From Kineothrix sp. IPX-CK (GTDB taxonomy: Bacteria > Bacillota > Clostridia > Lachnospirales > Lachnospiraceae), in contig NZ_CP146256.1 of NCBI RefSeq assembly GCF_039134705.1, forward strand, positions 4,216,001 to 4,280,000: DNA of 64,000 nucleotides, in the 5' to 3' direction. The stretch's first letter is position 1. The number at the start of each line of letters is the position of its first letter. Below are positions 43,367-52,311 of this stretch, one piece after another. Under the pieces are notes generated by a model. That model saw nothing but the letters and a program-made list of their open reading frames with translations, made no database searches and was not told the DNA's origin. A program made the position numbers and the translations under genes.

Positions 43367-44830
43367 TTACAATGAATTCCACAAATTAACGGTTGCATAA
43401 CTGCGCCACGGATGCCATGTCTGCGCTAAAGTCAGTATTTCTTTCGGTGCTAACGGAGCAAGGGCTTTCTTTACACCATAATCGGTATCCAAGAAAACAT
43501 CAGGCCATCCCATAGCCCGCATGGCAATGTACTTCGCCGTCCACGCTCCGATTCCCGGGATATCCATTAATACCTTCACTTCCCGCTCAGGCCCCGAACA
43601 CAGATTAACATCTATTTTTTTCTGCGCGAATATGCGGGACAGTTCCAGTATTGTTCTTGCACGCGCCGATGTAATCCCCAGAGGACCCAAATGATTTTCA
43701 ATCGATCCTCCCAGCGCGATCATACGCTCAGGCGCGGGGAATACATGTGTCAGCCCCTCTATACCGGTTTGAAGGGGCGTTCCATACGTTTCTGCCAGTC
43801 TGGCCGCCAATGTGCCTGCCGCCTTAACGCTAATCTGCTGTCCCAGCACCGCACGTACAGCCATTTCATAGGGCTCAAAGCATCCCGGAACTCTTGTGCC
43901 GGAAACAAAAAAATCAGACCGAATATCGTTCATGGATGAAAGAACTTCACTTACGGCTTCCGGATCGCAATATAAATCAAATAAGCACCGAATTCTAGCC
44001 AGTATCTGCGGCAATACCGAAAGCAAGGCAGAGGATATCGTGACATTCAATACATTTTGGGCTGGTTTATTCGTTACCCGTATCCATCCGCAAGCCTCTT
44101 TCAACTCTCCTGATACCAAACGAACCGTACGCATATATGATTCCTCATCAACTGCTTCTACACCGGAAATTGCACGCTGGGCCAGGAATTTCAAAATACG
44201 GTCCCATTGATAAGGCGGGCGGTAACCCAGAGCTAATGTCACATCAGTCTGCCGTCTTTCTTCCCCGGGAGCCAGCTTCCGTAATGCGGTAGGCGACATT
44301 CTGTACTGCTTTTTAAATAAATCATTGAAACGTCTTAAGCTTCCAAAACCGGACGCCATCGCAATATCCAATATGGAAAGACTTGTATCGGTCAGCAGAT
44401 TTTTTGCAAGAAGCAGTCTGCATGTTTGCAAATATTGCACCGGAGATACATGATATTCTTCAGTAAAGGCCCGTCGTAAATGACGGCTTGTACATCCAAG
44501 TCTTTGTGCAAACTCTTCGAGGCTCTGTCCGTTTCCGCAGTTTTCTTCTAATAATCTTGTTGCCCTGCTTACAAGAGATGCCGTAGCATCCACGGCTGAT
44601 GTGCCGGGAGCAATCTCCGGCCTGCATAAAAGACATGGGCGGTAGCCTGCCTGTTCTGCTTCTGCCGCTGTAGAATAAAAGGTACAATTCTCTTCCTTTG
44701 GCAGTTTCGCGCGGCATACCGGCCTGCAATAAATTCCAGTCGAGGACACCCCTACAAAAAAGCGCCCGTCAAAGCGGCCGTCCTTAGATTTAAAGGCAGC
44801 GTACCATGCTTTATCTTTATCTTCCAACAT
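43367..44830 (-). CDS. Ada-AlkA fusion: methyl sensor, AraC activator and 3-methyladenine glycosylase
   Basis: 487 residues. The N-terminal Ada zinc domain (about 1-75) has CRPVC and CLLC cysteines; the first is the methyl acceptor. An AraC helix-turn-helix domain (about 85-185) has LEEFAQRLGCTSRHLRRAF and FGSLRRFNDLFKKQYRMSP. An AlkA domain (about 200-485) has the helix-hairpin-helix LMDIPGIGAWTAKYIAMRAMG and catalytic Asp in DVFLDTDYG. One protein senses methyl phosphotriesters, activates the operon and removes alkylated bases. It is the first gene, with a GGAGGA site. Confidence 0.93.
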   Translation of the reverse strand: MLEDKDKAWYAAFKSKDGRFDGRFFVGVSSTGIYCRPVCRAKLPKEENCTFYSTAAEAEQAGYRPCLLCRPEIAPGTSAVDATASLVSRATRLLEENCGNGQSLEEFAQRLGCTSRHLRRAFTEEYHVSPVQYLQTCRLLLAKNLLTDTSLSILDIAMASGFGSLRRFNDLFKKQYRMSPTALRKLAPGEERRQTDVTLALGYRPPYQWDRILKFLAQRAISGVEAVDEESYMRTVRLVSGELKEACGWIRVTNKPAQNVLNVTISSALLSVLPQILARIRCLFDLYCDPEAVSEVLSSMNDIRSDFFVSGTRVPGCFEPYEMAVRAVLGQQISVKAAGTLAARLAETYGTPLQTGIEGLTHVFPAPERMIALGGSIENHLGPLGITSARARTILELSRIFAQKKIDVNLCSGPEREVKVLMDIPGIGAWTAKYIAMRAMGWPDVFLDTDYGVKKALAPLAPKEILTLAQTWHPWRSYATVNLWNSL

Positions 44831-44934
44831 GATGACATCCTCCTTTTTTTCTTATTGTAACACAGATTAAAAATTAATCTCGCCATTTTCGGACATATAT
44901 TTTTATTTAAAACATTTATTTTTTAAGTTTTCTC

Positions 44935-44979
44935 TTGACTAATAGTCAGCGCTGAGTATAATTATACTCAGTACTGACT
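44935..44979 (+). promoter_or_regulatory. PadR promoter overlapped by a 36-bp palindromic operator
   Basis: -35 TTGACT (44935-44940), 16 bases, -10 TATAAT (44957-44962). A palindrome at 44944-44979 centres on the -10: the inner GAGTATAATTATACTC is perfect, and outer AGTCAG/CTGACT arms leave only two mismatched pairs. The position implies repression, most simply by the PadR protein encoded 22 bases downstream. Confidence 0.8.
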
Positions 44980-45000
44980 ACTTGGAAAGGAAGTAATTAT

Positions 45001-45561
45001 ATGATTCCCTTATACATTCTTGGTTTGCTCCTGCGATTTGGTCCTCAGCATGGATACCAGATTAAAAAGCTGATAGAAGAGCAGCTTGAGGATTTTACCC
45101 AGATTAAGCTGCCCACCGTATATTATCATCTTGAAAAAATGGAAGCGGCAAAACTGATTATAGCCAATCGTGACAAGCAGGGGGCACGTCCGGAGAAGAC
45201 CGTATATCAGGTAAGCGATACCGGAGTTGACAAATTCAAGGAATTGCTCGCACAAACCTTGCAGATCAAATACCGCCCTACCTTTGATATCGATGGCACT
45301 TTTTACTTTTCTGATTCTATAGGAAGCGATGCTTTACTGGATAGTCTTAGCCGGCATATCGTAAGCCTTAAAAAGACACTTGATGAACTGGAGATTCACC
45401 GTAAGGAAACGATAGAGTACATTCCCGAGAACTATCAGATCTCCGCTAATATTATTTTTGAGCATCATATTCTGCATTATCAGGCAGAGCTCACTTGGGC
45501 GGAACAATCATGGAACACCTTAAAGGAGGCAGAAGCGTATGGTAAAGAACAGAATTATTGA
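45001..45561 (+). CDS. PadR-family transcriptional regulator
   Basis: 186 residues. The N-terminal winged helix (about 1-85) has YILGLLLRFGPQHGYQIKKLIEE and LPTVYYHLEKMEAAKLI. A C-terminal Vir_act_alpha_C-like helical dimerisation part follows. The ATG is preceded by GGAAAGGAAG. It overlaps the methyltransferase gene by 23 bases. Its promoter carries a large palindrome, so autoregulation is likely. Confidence 0.9.
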   Translation: MIPLYILGLLLRFGPQHGYQIKKLIEEQLEDFTQIKLPTVYYHLEKMEAAKLIIANRDKQGARPEKTVYQVSDTGVDKFKELLAQTLQIKYRPTFDIDGTFYFSDSIGSDALLDSLSRHIVSLKKTLDELEIHRKETIEYIPENYQISANIIFEHHILHYQAELTWAEQSWNTLKEAEAYGKEQNY

Positions 45562-46189
45562 AACAAACGAGGGCATTCAGAATGAAGTTACTGTGGAATC
45601 TTTCGATGTATTTGCCCGGAATATGCGAGATAGAGGCTGGAACGGCGTAGACGGTATGATCGCTTCGGGCATAAAAGGCGGAGATGTATTGGAGGTGGGA
45701 CCCGGACCCGGCTATGTGGGTTTAGAGCTGGCAGCTAAGATCCATCCGGCTTCACTTACCGGCTGCGAAATCAGTCCTGCCATGCTCCGCTTTGCAGAAA
45801 AAAACGCCGCTGAATACGGAATTTCCGCCCGGTATGTTCAAGGAAACTGTATGAATATGCCATTTGAGGATGAAAGCTTTGACACTGTTATATCCAACGG
45901 CTCCCTGCATGAATGGGAGGATCCTATCCGTGCTTTTGATGAAATTTTTCGTGTCCTCCGTGCGGGAGGCCGATATTGCATCACCGATTTGCGCCGTGAT
46001 GTGCATCCCTTAAAAAAGATGATGGTATATTTTTCTACTCATCCCAAGGAAATGCGCCCCGGTCTCATTAGTTCATTAAATGCCGCTTATACTTCTTATG
46101 AGATCACCGAGCTTCTGCGCCATTCTAATCTGCATAACGCCACCGTGGCCGGTGATTTCTTCGGCCTTTGTATTGCCGGTCAAAAGTAA
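45539..46189 (+). CDS. Class I SAM-dependent methyltransferase
   Basis: 216 residues with motif I VLEVGPGPGYVGLELA, acidic loop GCEISPAMLRFAEKNA and DTVISNGSLHEWEDP, resembling UbiE/small-molecule methyltransferases. A strong AAAGGAGG site lies within the end of padR, and the genes are coupled. The substrate may be the compound sensed by PadR, such as a phenolic or antibiotic; this is inference. Confidence 0.88.
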   Translation: MVKNRIIETNEGIQNEVTVESFDVFARNMRDRGWNGVDGMIASGIKGGDVLEVGPGPGYVGLELAAKIHPASLTGCEISPAMLRFAEKNAAEYGISARYVQGNCMNMPFEDESFDTVISNGSLHEWEDPIRAFDEIFRVLRAGGRYCITDLRRDVHPLKKMMVYFSTHPKEMRPGLISSLNAAYTSYEITELLRHSNLHNATVAGDFFGLCIAGQK

Positions 46190-46198
46190 GATTACAAA

Positions 46199-47170
46199 CT
46201 ATTCCGTTACCCGTTCCTTTTCTGTCATTTTTGTATTTTTATTTACTGATGAAATGGTATTCAGGCCTTTGCTTCCAATAAGTATCATGCCTATGATGAC
46301 AAGAACACCTCCAATCCACTGCCTCCAATCGGCTTTTTCACCCAATAATATGATCGAAAGCAGCATGGAGGTAAACGGCATCATGCCGGAAAAGGCCGCT
46401 GCTGTGAATGCACCGCAACGCTTTATTCCTGCATACCAACAGATAAATGCCAACGCCGTCACAAATACGCCATACCATAAAAGTGCCATCCATTCCAGAA
46501 GCCCGATTGCGGCAAGTCGCTTCATAGCGTGTTCAAATGCCGCAGGAATAAGACATAGTATCAAAGCGATTGCCGATACGATGGTGGTCTGAGAAATAGG
46601 ATTTGACGGCATTGTGGATTGTGTTGAGGCCTTCACTGCAAAAATGCGCGAAAACGTGTTAAAAGCAGATTCACATGCCGCTGCACAAAGCACAAGCATA
46701 TTTCCTCCGACATGTTCCAAGGTTAATCCGCTCCCCGGTACCATCACACCTTGAATGACCAAAACGCCTGTCACAGTGCAAATAATTCCGGAAAGCTTTC
46801 TACCGCTGACTGGCTCTCTTAATATTGCAATAGCAAGAATAGCCGTTATGGCGGGTGTAGCTCCTGTAAGTATACCCGCTTCCCCGGCACTGGTATTATG
46901 AAGTCCGCTAAGCAAAAACATACGGAACAGAAATATGCCGCATAACGCCTGAAGTACCAAAAGTCTGAAATTGCGAAATGACATTTGCGTAAAATACTGA
47001 ATAAGCTGCCTGCTGCATAGCGGAACCAAAAACACGAGTGCAAATATTAAGCTTACTGCCGTAATTGTGAAATTCCCAAGCTTTTCGGTAACAAATCTGG
47101 CTGAAACGACACTGGTTCCTGCTAACGAAAAAGCGCATAACAAATATAATTTTCCTTTTAATCGGTTCAT
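46199..47170 (-). CDS. EamA-family (DMT) exporter
   Basis: 323 residues with about ten membrane segments and two EamA repeats. ATG 47170 is chosen for TTGGAGAG upstream (MNRLKGKLYLL). It is divergent from a MocR regulator whose operator-like repeats lie between them. That arrangement is usual for regulator and amino-acid or metabolite exporter pairs. Confidence 0.88.
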   Translation of the reverse strand: MNRLKGKLYLLCAFSLAGTSVVSARFVTEKLGNFTITAVSLIFALVFLVPLCSRQLIQYFTQMSFRNFRLLVLQALCGIFLFRMFLLSGLHNTSAGEAGILTGATPAITAILAIAILREPVSGRKLSGIICTVTGVLVIQGVMVPGSGLTLEHVGGNMLVLCAAACESAFNTFSRIFAVKASTQSTMPSNPISQTTIVSAIALILCLIPAAFEHAMKRLAAIGLLEWMALLWYGVFVTALAFICWYAGIKRCGAFTAAAFSGMMPFTSMLLSIILLGEKADWRQWIGGVLVIIGMILIGSKGLNTISSVNKNTKMTEKERVTE

Positions 47171-47227
47171 TCTGCTCTCCAAGTCTGTTGCATTATTATT
47201 ACGTAATGGTATAATTTTACTTGAATT

Positions 47228-47275
47228 ACTGGCTCTTTCAAAGAACCAGTACGGCACAAAATTTACAGAGCCAGT
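47228..47275. promoter_or_regulatory. Triple MocR-type operator repeat
   Basis: ACTGGCTCT (47228-47236), its near-complement AGAACCAGT (47242-47250) and its exact complement AGAGCCAGT (47267-47275) lie between the divergent exporter and MocR genes. Repeated sites with mixed orientation are typical for GntR/MocR regulators. Confidence 0.6.
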
Positions 47276-47286
47276 TGGAGGGCATT

Positions 47287-48675
47287 ATGTTAGGAATCCA
47301 ATTAAATCGGAAAAGTGAGTTAAAGTTATGGCGTCAAATCTATCGGTTTATGAAAGAGTTGATGTTAGCAGGGAAATTAAAGGCAGGGGAAGCGGTACCG
47401 TCAACACGGGAACTGGCAAAGGAATTGAATGTTTCCCGCAATACTGTTTGCGAGGCCTATGATATGCTGATTTCAGAAGGTTACCTAATAAGCAGCCAGG
47501 GAACTTTTACGAGGGTTGCCGACAACTTATGTATGGAATCGGCTATACCGACGATATCTCCAAAAATAAAAAGACGACCGGATCGGCCGATTGCCGTAAG
47601 CTTTCGAACGGGCAGACCAGACTTAAATCAGTTTCCCAGATTCCTTTGGCAGCAGCTGCTTCATAAGGCTTCCGGCGAGATTTCTCTTGATGCTTTTGGT
47701 TATGCAGGTCCCCAGGGATTACCTGAACTTCGGGAAGAAATTGCAGCATGGCTGTTTCGAAGCCGCGGACTTGAGATTTTGCCGGATAATATCTTTATTA
47801 CTGCAGGTGCAACGCATGGTCTGCATATTGCCGCCGATATCTTATGCAGGAACAGCAAAAATATATTAATAGAAGACCCTTGTCATGTTGGAATGCTCGG
47901 AACCTTTATAAACAAAGGCTGCGCCATTGTTCCCATACCGGTTGATGCAAAAGGCATGCAGACAGATCATCTATCAAAGTGCGGTAGTACAGGTCCTATC
48001 TATGTTACACCATCTCACCAGTTCCCATTGGGCGGAATTCTTCCGGCAACGCGCCGCGCTGAACTGATTCGTTTTGCCAGGGAAAACGATCTTTATATTA
48101 TCGAAGATGATTACGACAGCGAATTCCGGTATGGCGGAGAATCTGTTGCTCCACTGTATACAATGGACCCACAGCGTGTAATATATGTCGGTACCTTCAG
48201 CAAAACTGTTTTTCCGGCCTTGCGAATCGGTTACGTCATTTTACCTAATCAACTCCAAAAGCGCTGGCATGAACTGCGTACACATACCGACGTACAAAAT
48301 CCGCCCTTTGAGCAGGCGGCTTTGGCTGAATTTTTAAGATCAGGGAAGTTTGACAGACACATCCGGAAAATGCGCAAAATTTACGGTCACCGTCGAAAGC
48401 TGTTGTTGGAATCGCTGACAGAATCCTTTGGAGACGAATGGACTGCCTATGGTGATTGTGCCGGGCTGCATGTTGCTATTGATTTTCCGGGGATGAAGTT
48501 TGATGAAGCCTTTAAAAACAGATGCCTGAAAAAGGGGATATATATTACTACGGTAGAAAATCATTGTATAGAAAAAGGCCGGCATCAAAGCAAACTGCTA
48601 ATCGGATATGGACATCTGGAACCTGATGAAATCAAAAGGGGGATCGCTCTATTGTCTGATATTATAAAGGAGTAA
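47287..48675 (+). CDS. MocR/PdxR-type GntR regulator with aminotransferase domain
   Basis: 462 residues. A GntR winged helix (about 10-75, AVPSTRELAKELNVSRNTVCEAYDML) is fused to a fold-type I aminotransferase domain (about 100-460). The PLP lysine is in VGTFSKTVFPALRIGYVI and the Asp/Tyr pair in YIIEDDYDSEFRY. ATG 47287 follows TTGGAGGG. It probably uses PLP or an amino-acid adduct as effector and controls the EamA exporter. Confidence 0.9.
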   Translation: MLGIQLNRKSELKLWRQIYRFMKELMLAGKLKAGEAVPSTRELAKELNVSRNTVCEAYDMLISEGYLISSQGTFTRVADNLCMESAIPTISPKIKRRPDRPIAVSFRTGRPDLNQFPRFLWQQLLHKASGEISLDAFGYAGPQGLPELREEIAAWLFRSRGLEILPDNIFITAGATHGLHIAADILCRNSKNILIEDPCHVGMLGTFINKGCAIVPIPVDAKGMQTDHLSKCGSTGPIYVTPSHQFPLGGILPATRRAELIRFARENDLYIIEDDYDSEFRYGGESVAPLYTMDPQRVIYVGTFSKTVFPALRIGYVILPNQLQKRWHELRTHTDVQNPPFEQAALAEFLRSGKFDRHIRKMRKIYGHRRKLLLESLTESFGDEWTAYGDCAGLHVAIDFPGMKFDEAFKNRCLKKGIYITTVENHCIEKGRHQSKLLIGYGHLEPDEIKRGIALLSDIIKE

Positions 48676-48689
48676 TATATATAGCAAAA

Positions 48690-49033
48690 TTAACATATCT
48701 TATTCCTATCCTTGAGCAGATTGTGAAAGATAACGATGATGATAGCGGCAAGCAGTGAATTAAGAAATCCTCCCATGCTTATATTTGTTACAAAATGATC
48801 TGCGATCATAATCGTCCAGGCATTCACAATAAAACTGAATAATCCCAAGGTAAGCAGACTGGCCGGTAATGTAATCAATAGCAGAATCGGTTTTAATATA
48901 AGGTTTACTACAACAATACTAATCCCATAATAAGAAGTGCCGGGATGCTGCCGATATGAATCGTGTGTATCACAAATGACAGCAGATATATCGTTAATAT
49001 GATAGATATATATTTTATGAACAGTTTCGTCAT
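48690..49033 (-). pseudogene. PF04020-type (phage holin 4-like) membrane protein, frameshifted
   Basis: The 5' part from ATG 49033 reads MTKLFIKYISIILTIYLLSF and continues to ALLIMGLVLL, then meets a TAG at 48908-48910. The following frame supplies VNLILKPILLLITLPASLLTLGLFSFIVNAW and the conserved tail to the stop at 48690. Together these give the full length and four membrane segments of the small PF04020 family. One base lost near 48908-48913 would explain the break. It could also be a sequencing error. The start follows GGAGGT. Confidence 0.7.
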
Positions 49034-49055
49034 TATTACCTCCAGAAAATATGTT

Positions 49056-49259
49056 TTACCTGATTTTTATTAATACCTTTACTTTGTCGGTTGATACATC
49101 AACAATATTATAAGGTTCATTCTCGTTTAAAGAATCCAGAAGCTTCATGACTATGACAGTGAGAACTTTTACCGAATAGATATTGATTCGCGAGGATGAA
49201 TTCTGATCAGGCACTCTTGGTGCAAAAAAATATGCGATGGTCAGTAAGTCGAGAAACTG
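49056..49259 (-). pseudogene. Decayed paralogue of the SHOCT-like protein
   Basis: A frame without a start codon runs from an upstream stop to TAA at 49056-49058. Its translation, with YFFAPRVPDQNSSSRINI, LLDSLNENEPYNIVDV and KVKVLIKIR, aligns with three parts of the intact neighbour at 49359-49799 (YKFLKVKVTSDNN-SVNVNV, IIEEIINGTLDDPNIVDV and MVKVRVYVD). The middle is shortened. This looks like a tandem duplicate that lost its N-terminus and core. Confidence 0.5.
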
Positions 49260-49358
49260 TCAAATAATTCTTGAAAAATATACAGGGGGATTGGAAGAGA
49301 AATATTTATAAACCTTCTATTCTCAATCTGAAGCCTGATCCATAATAAACGAAAGTGC

Positions 49359-49799
49359 TTAATCGACATATACTCTCACCTTTACCATCGCATTATGGCT
49401 TTCATCCCAGGCCTCCACATCAACGATATTAGGGTCATCCAAAGTGCCGTTTATGATCTCCTCGATTATTTTGGCAAAATCGATGCTGGAAATATCGATT
49501 CCTTTTGCTTCCATCTCTCTTCTGGCATCCGCAGGAACCATAGTAGTCATCTTATCAGCAACTTCACTGATTGTAGTAAGCAGACGTATAGGCACATTGA
49601 CATTAACATTAACGGAATTGTTATCCGATGTAACCTTAACTTTAAGGAACTTATAGTTACGTCTTGTTGTTACGGCTTCAATCTGCTGAATTGCTTCCTC
49701 TTCCTTAGTTACATTCAAAGCTTCCAAAAGTTCCATACCCTCGGCAGCAGTAATCTGCCCTTTTTCTATCATTTCCAATATTTTTTGTTGTTCGCTCAT
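49359..49799 (-). CDS. SHOCT-like domain protein
   Basis: 146 residues. The N-terminal SHOCT-like motif is EQQKILEMIEKGQITAAEGMELLEAL, followed by a small beta-rich module (FLKVKVTSDNNSVNVNVNVP) and a helix plus strand ending IVDVEAWDESHNAMVKVRVYVD. It resembles the N-terminal part of YvlB/DUF4097 proteins. The GGAGG site is 8 bases upstream. It lies 20 bases after the DUF2089 gene; that pairing recurs in Firmicutes. Confidence 0.8.
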   Translation of the reverse strand: MSEQQKILEMIEKGQITAAEGMELLEALNVTKEEEAIQQIEAVTTRRNYKFLKVKVTSDNNSVNVNVNVPIRLLTTISEVADKMTTMVPADARREMEAKGIDISSIDFAKIIEEIINGTLDDPNIVDVEAWDESHNAMVKVRVYVD

Positions 49800-49818
49800 A
49801 GACTGAACCTCCTATTAA

Positions 49819-50208
49819 TTATAAATTTTTAATACGTTCCGCTGCATCTTTCGGAGAAATTTCACCCTTTGATAACTGGTCAAGAATCTCATTCCTGGCA
49901 GCTGTTTTATCTTCATTTTCCTTTATCAGTTCCTTTGATGATACTTCATATCCAAGACCTCTTATGACCGTATCCAGCTTACCGCGCACAGTGGGATAAG
50001 ATATCCCCAGCTCCTTCTCGACATCCTTGATATTACCGCGACATTTTATGAATATCTTGACAAACTCAAGATCTTCTTCCGGAAGACGGCAGAATTCACA
50101 AGGCTGGAAATCACCTTCAATGGCAGTGGAACACTTTGGACAGCCGAGCTTGGTTATGGAAAGTTTTTCACCGCATACGGGACATTTACCCGGAGCTTTG
50201 TATTTCAT
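49819..50208 (-). CDS. DUF2089 zinc-ribbon and helix-turn-helix regulator
   Basis: About 129 residues. A zinc ribbon has CPVCGEKL and CPKCST, then CEFCRL. A helix-turn-helix segment follows (CRGNIKDVEKELGISYPTVRGKLDTVIRGLGYE). The C-terminal ILDQLSKGEISPKDAAERIKNL helix pair is similar to the SHOCT motif of its partner. ATG 50208 is favoured by GGATGGTGA upstream; an ATG four codons earlier is too close to its site. It probably regulates itself and the SHOCT-like gene. Confidence 0.82.
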   Translation of the reverse strand: MKYKAPGKCPVCGEKLSITKLGCPKCSTAIEGDFQPCEFCRLPEEDLEFVKIFIKCRGNIKDVEKELGISYPTVRGKLDTVIRGLGYEVSSKELIKENEDKTAARNEILDQLSKGEISPKDAAERIKNL

Positions 50209-50336
50209 TGTTTTCACCATCCTTTTGCACTATTTGATTATAATATATATCCAAAAATTAAATATGTCAATATATTTATTAATTATTTTAATTTTATAAT
50301 TAATATTATTAATATTATAATTAAATATATAAAAAA

Positions 50337-50372
50337 CCTCCATATACCTATTCAGGTCATGGAGGATCAATA
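50337..50372 (-). terminator. Terminator of the DEAD-box helicase operon
   Basis: CCTCCAT (50337-50343) and ATGGAGG (50359-50365) pair, with inner ACCT/AGGT pairing. The minus strand continues into TTTTTTATATAT. It lies directly after the helicase stop at 50374. Confidence 0.85.
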
Positions 50373-50373
50373 T

Positions 50374-51708
50374 TTATCGGTCTCTTTTTTTACCTTTTTT
50401 TGAAAATTTCAAAGAACTTCTCTTCTCTTTCAGAGTACCGTTTTCAGCCATTCGATGCTTTTTATCAGGGAAAGTCCCTGTTTGTTTAGAAACAGCTTGT
50501 CCGGTACTTGTATGTGATGAAGCCTTTTTACCGCCCCTTGGCTGTGTGGTTTTTGGCGCCGGAAAATTATTCACTAATGGGTATGGATGATCTTTAACCT
50601 CATTTAATCGCTTTTTAATCAGCTTTTCTATATCTGCAAGCTGCTCTTTCTCATCGAAATCACAGAAAGAAATTGCTATGCCGCCAAGTCCGGCACGTCC
50701 GGTCCGTCCGATACGATGCACATAAGTTTCAGGTACATCGGGCAGATCATAATTAATAACATGAGATAATTCATCGATGTCAATTCCTCTTGCCGCGATA
50801 TCCGTTGCAACCAATATCCTTAACTTTTTGTTTTTAAAATTATTTAAAGCACTTTGGCGTGCTCCCTGGGATTTATCGCCATGGATTGCTTGTGCCGGCA
50901 CATTATTCCTTGATAATTGCCGAATAATCCGGTCGGCGCCATGCTTGGTACGGGTAAATACCAGCGCTGATACTATGGTCTTATCTTTTAACAAGTGTAC
51001 CAATAGATTCTTCTTATTATTTTTATCCACATAGTACACATACTGTTCTATGGCATCCACGGTTGATGATACCGGTGTGATTTCAATTTTGGCAGGATTC
51101 CTGAGCATATCATTTGACAGCTTCGCAACGTCAGCCGGCATGGTGGCTGAAAAAAGCAAGGTTTGCTTGTTTACCGGTATTTTGGCTATTATTTTTTTGA
51201 TATCATTAATAAATCCCATATCCAACATACGGTCAGCTTCATCTAATATAAATATTTTTAGAAATTTTAAATCGATCTTTTTTTGATTGATTAAATCATT
51301 CAATCTGCCGGGTGTCGCTACAAGGATATCCACACCTTGTTGTAAATGCTCCTCCTGTGGTTTTTGTGATACACCGCCAAAAATTACGCAGGATCTTAAT
51401 TTGGTATATTTACCATAGGTACAAAAGCTTTCATAAATCTGAAGCGCCAGTTCTCTGGTCGGCGTTACAATCAGAGCCCGTATTTTACGTTCCACTGTTC
51501 CGGAAGCTTTATCTTCACTGAGCAGTTGCAGCGTTGGTATTGCAAATGCTGCTGTCTTTCCGGTACCGGTCTGCGCACATCCGATTAAATCTCTGCCGCT
51601 TAAAATGCAAGGTATTGCTTTTTCCTGTATCGGTGTCGGAACTGTATAATTTTCTTTCTCTAAAGCCTTTAAAATGGAAGGTATAACATTTAATTCTTTA
51701 AATTGCAT
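50374..51708 (-). CDS. DEAD-box RNA helicase, RhlE-like
   Basis: 444 residues with the Q motif (VIPSILKALEKENYTVPTPIQEKAIP), motif I AQTGTGKT, motif II DEAD, motif III SAT and motif VI HRIGRTGRAG. A basic low-complexity C-terminal tail (about 380-444, KKASSHTSTGQ to the end) is probably RNA-binding. It has a TTAGGAGC site. It clusters with DUF1456 and another helicase, all in the same direction, suggesting a cold-stress or ribosome-assembly role by family analogy. Confidence 0.93.
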   Translation of the reverse strand: MQFKELNVIPSILKALEKENYTVPTPIQEKAIPCILSGRDLIGCAQTGTGKTAAFAIPTLQLLSEDKASGTVERKIRALIVTPTRELALQIYESFCTYGKYTKLRSCVIFGGVSQKPQEEHLQQGVDILVATPGRLNDLINQKKIDLKFLKIFILDEADRMLDMGFINDIKKIIAKIPVNKQTLLFSATMPADVAKLSNDMLRNPAKIEITPVSSTVDAIEQYVYYVDKNNKKNLLVHLLKDKTIVSALVFTRTKHGADRIIRQLSRNNVPAQAIHGDKSQGARQSALNNFKNKKLRILVATDIAARGIDIDELSHVINYDLPDVPETYVHRIGRTGRAGLGGIAISFCDFDEKEQLADIEKLIKKRLNEVKDHPYPLVNNFPAPKTTQPRGGKKASSHTSTGQAVSKQTGTFPDKKHRMAENGTLKEKRSSLKFSKKGKKRDR

Positions 51709-51729
51709 ATTTGCTCCTAACTTATTCTA

Positions 51730-52254
51730 TTACTTATTCCTGTATCTGATTGCCAAACCCTTCAGAAATTTTCGTACATATCGATCGCCGCATTCCTTAT
51801 AATTGCGCTGTCCTTCTCTGCGTAATACTGCACTTAATTCACTGTTTGACAAATTAGCTCCGGCATCGTTTAATATATCAAGCATGTCCTCACCGGTAAG
51901 AGACAGTGCGATTTTTACTTTCTTCAGAAAAACATTATTTACAGCTTTGTTATTATTAATCATAAAGACCTGCTTCTGTGTCTGCCCCGGTTGCAATTCT
52001 TGTTTTCCTCTTTTGAAAATAATAAAACCATTTAAAAAAGACTCCAGCATATAGTTATTACAATTTTTCATATCATCAGCAGCGATAAACTCATCCTCTG
52101 AATCAATATTACTATTGTTTTCAGGCTTTGACAGCATTCTTTGAAGTTCTTCTTTCGTTACAGTTACTCCGCCCAGTCTGAAAATTTCCACCATATCTGT
52201 ATCCTTGATATCCAGAGCATACCTTAATCTTATTAATATATCGTTGTTATTCAT
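51730..52254 (-). CDS. DUF1456 (YehS-like) protein
   Basis: 174 residues with two copies of the DUF1456 repeat (NNDILIRLRYALDIKDTDMVEIFRLGG and NNVFLKKVKIALSLTGEDMLDILNDAG), separated by a linker with a basic KRGKQE segment. Function is unknown. It lies between the two DEAD-box helicases, 21 bases upstream of the RhlE-like gene start. It has an AAGAAGGT site. Confidence 0.88.
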   Translation of the reverse strand: MNNNDILIRLRYALDIKDTDMVEIFRLGGVTVTKEELQRMLSKPENNSNIDSEDEFIAADDMKNCNNYMLESFLNGFIIFKRGKQELQPGQTQKQVFMINNNKAVNNVFLKKVKIALSLTGEDMLDILNDAGANLSNSELSAVLRREGQRNYKECGDRYVRKFLKGLAIRYRNK

Positions 52255-52311
52255 ACAATACCTTCTTACAAATTATATTTTCAAATATCTGATAATCATT
52301 ATACCACTTAA

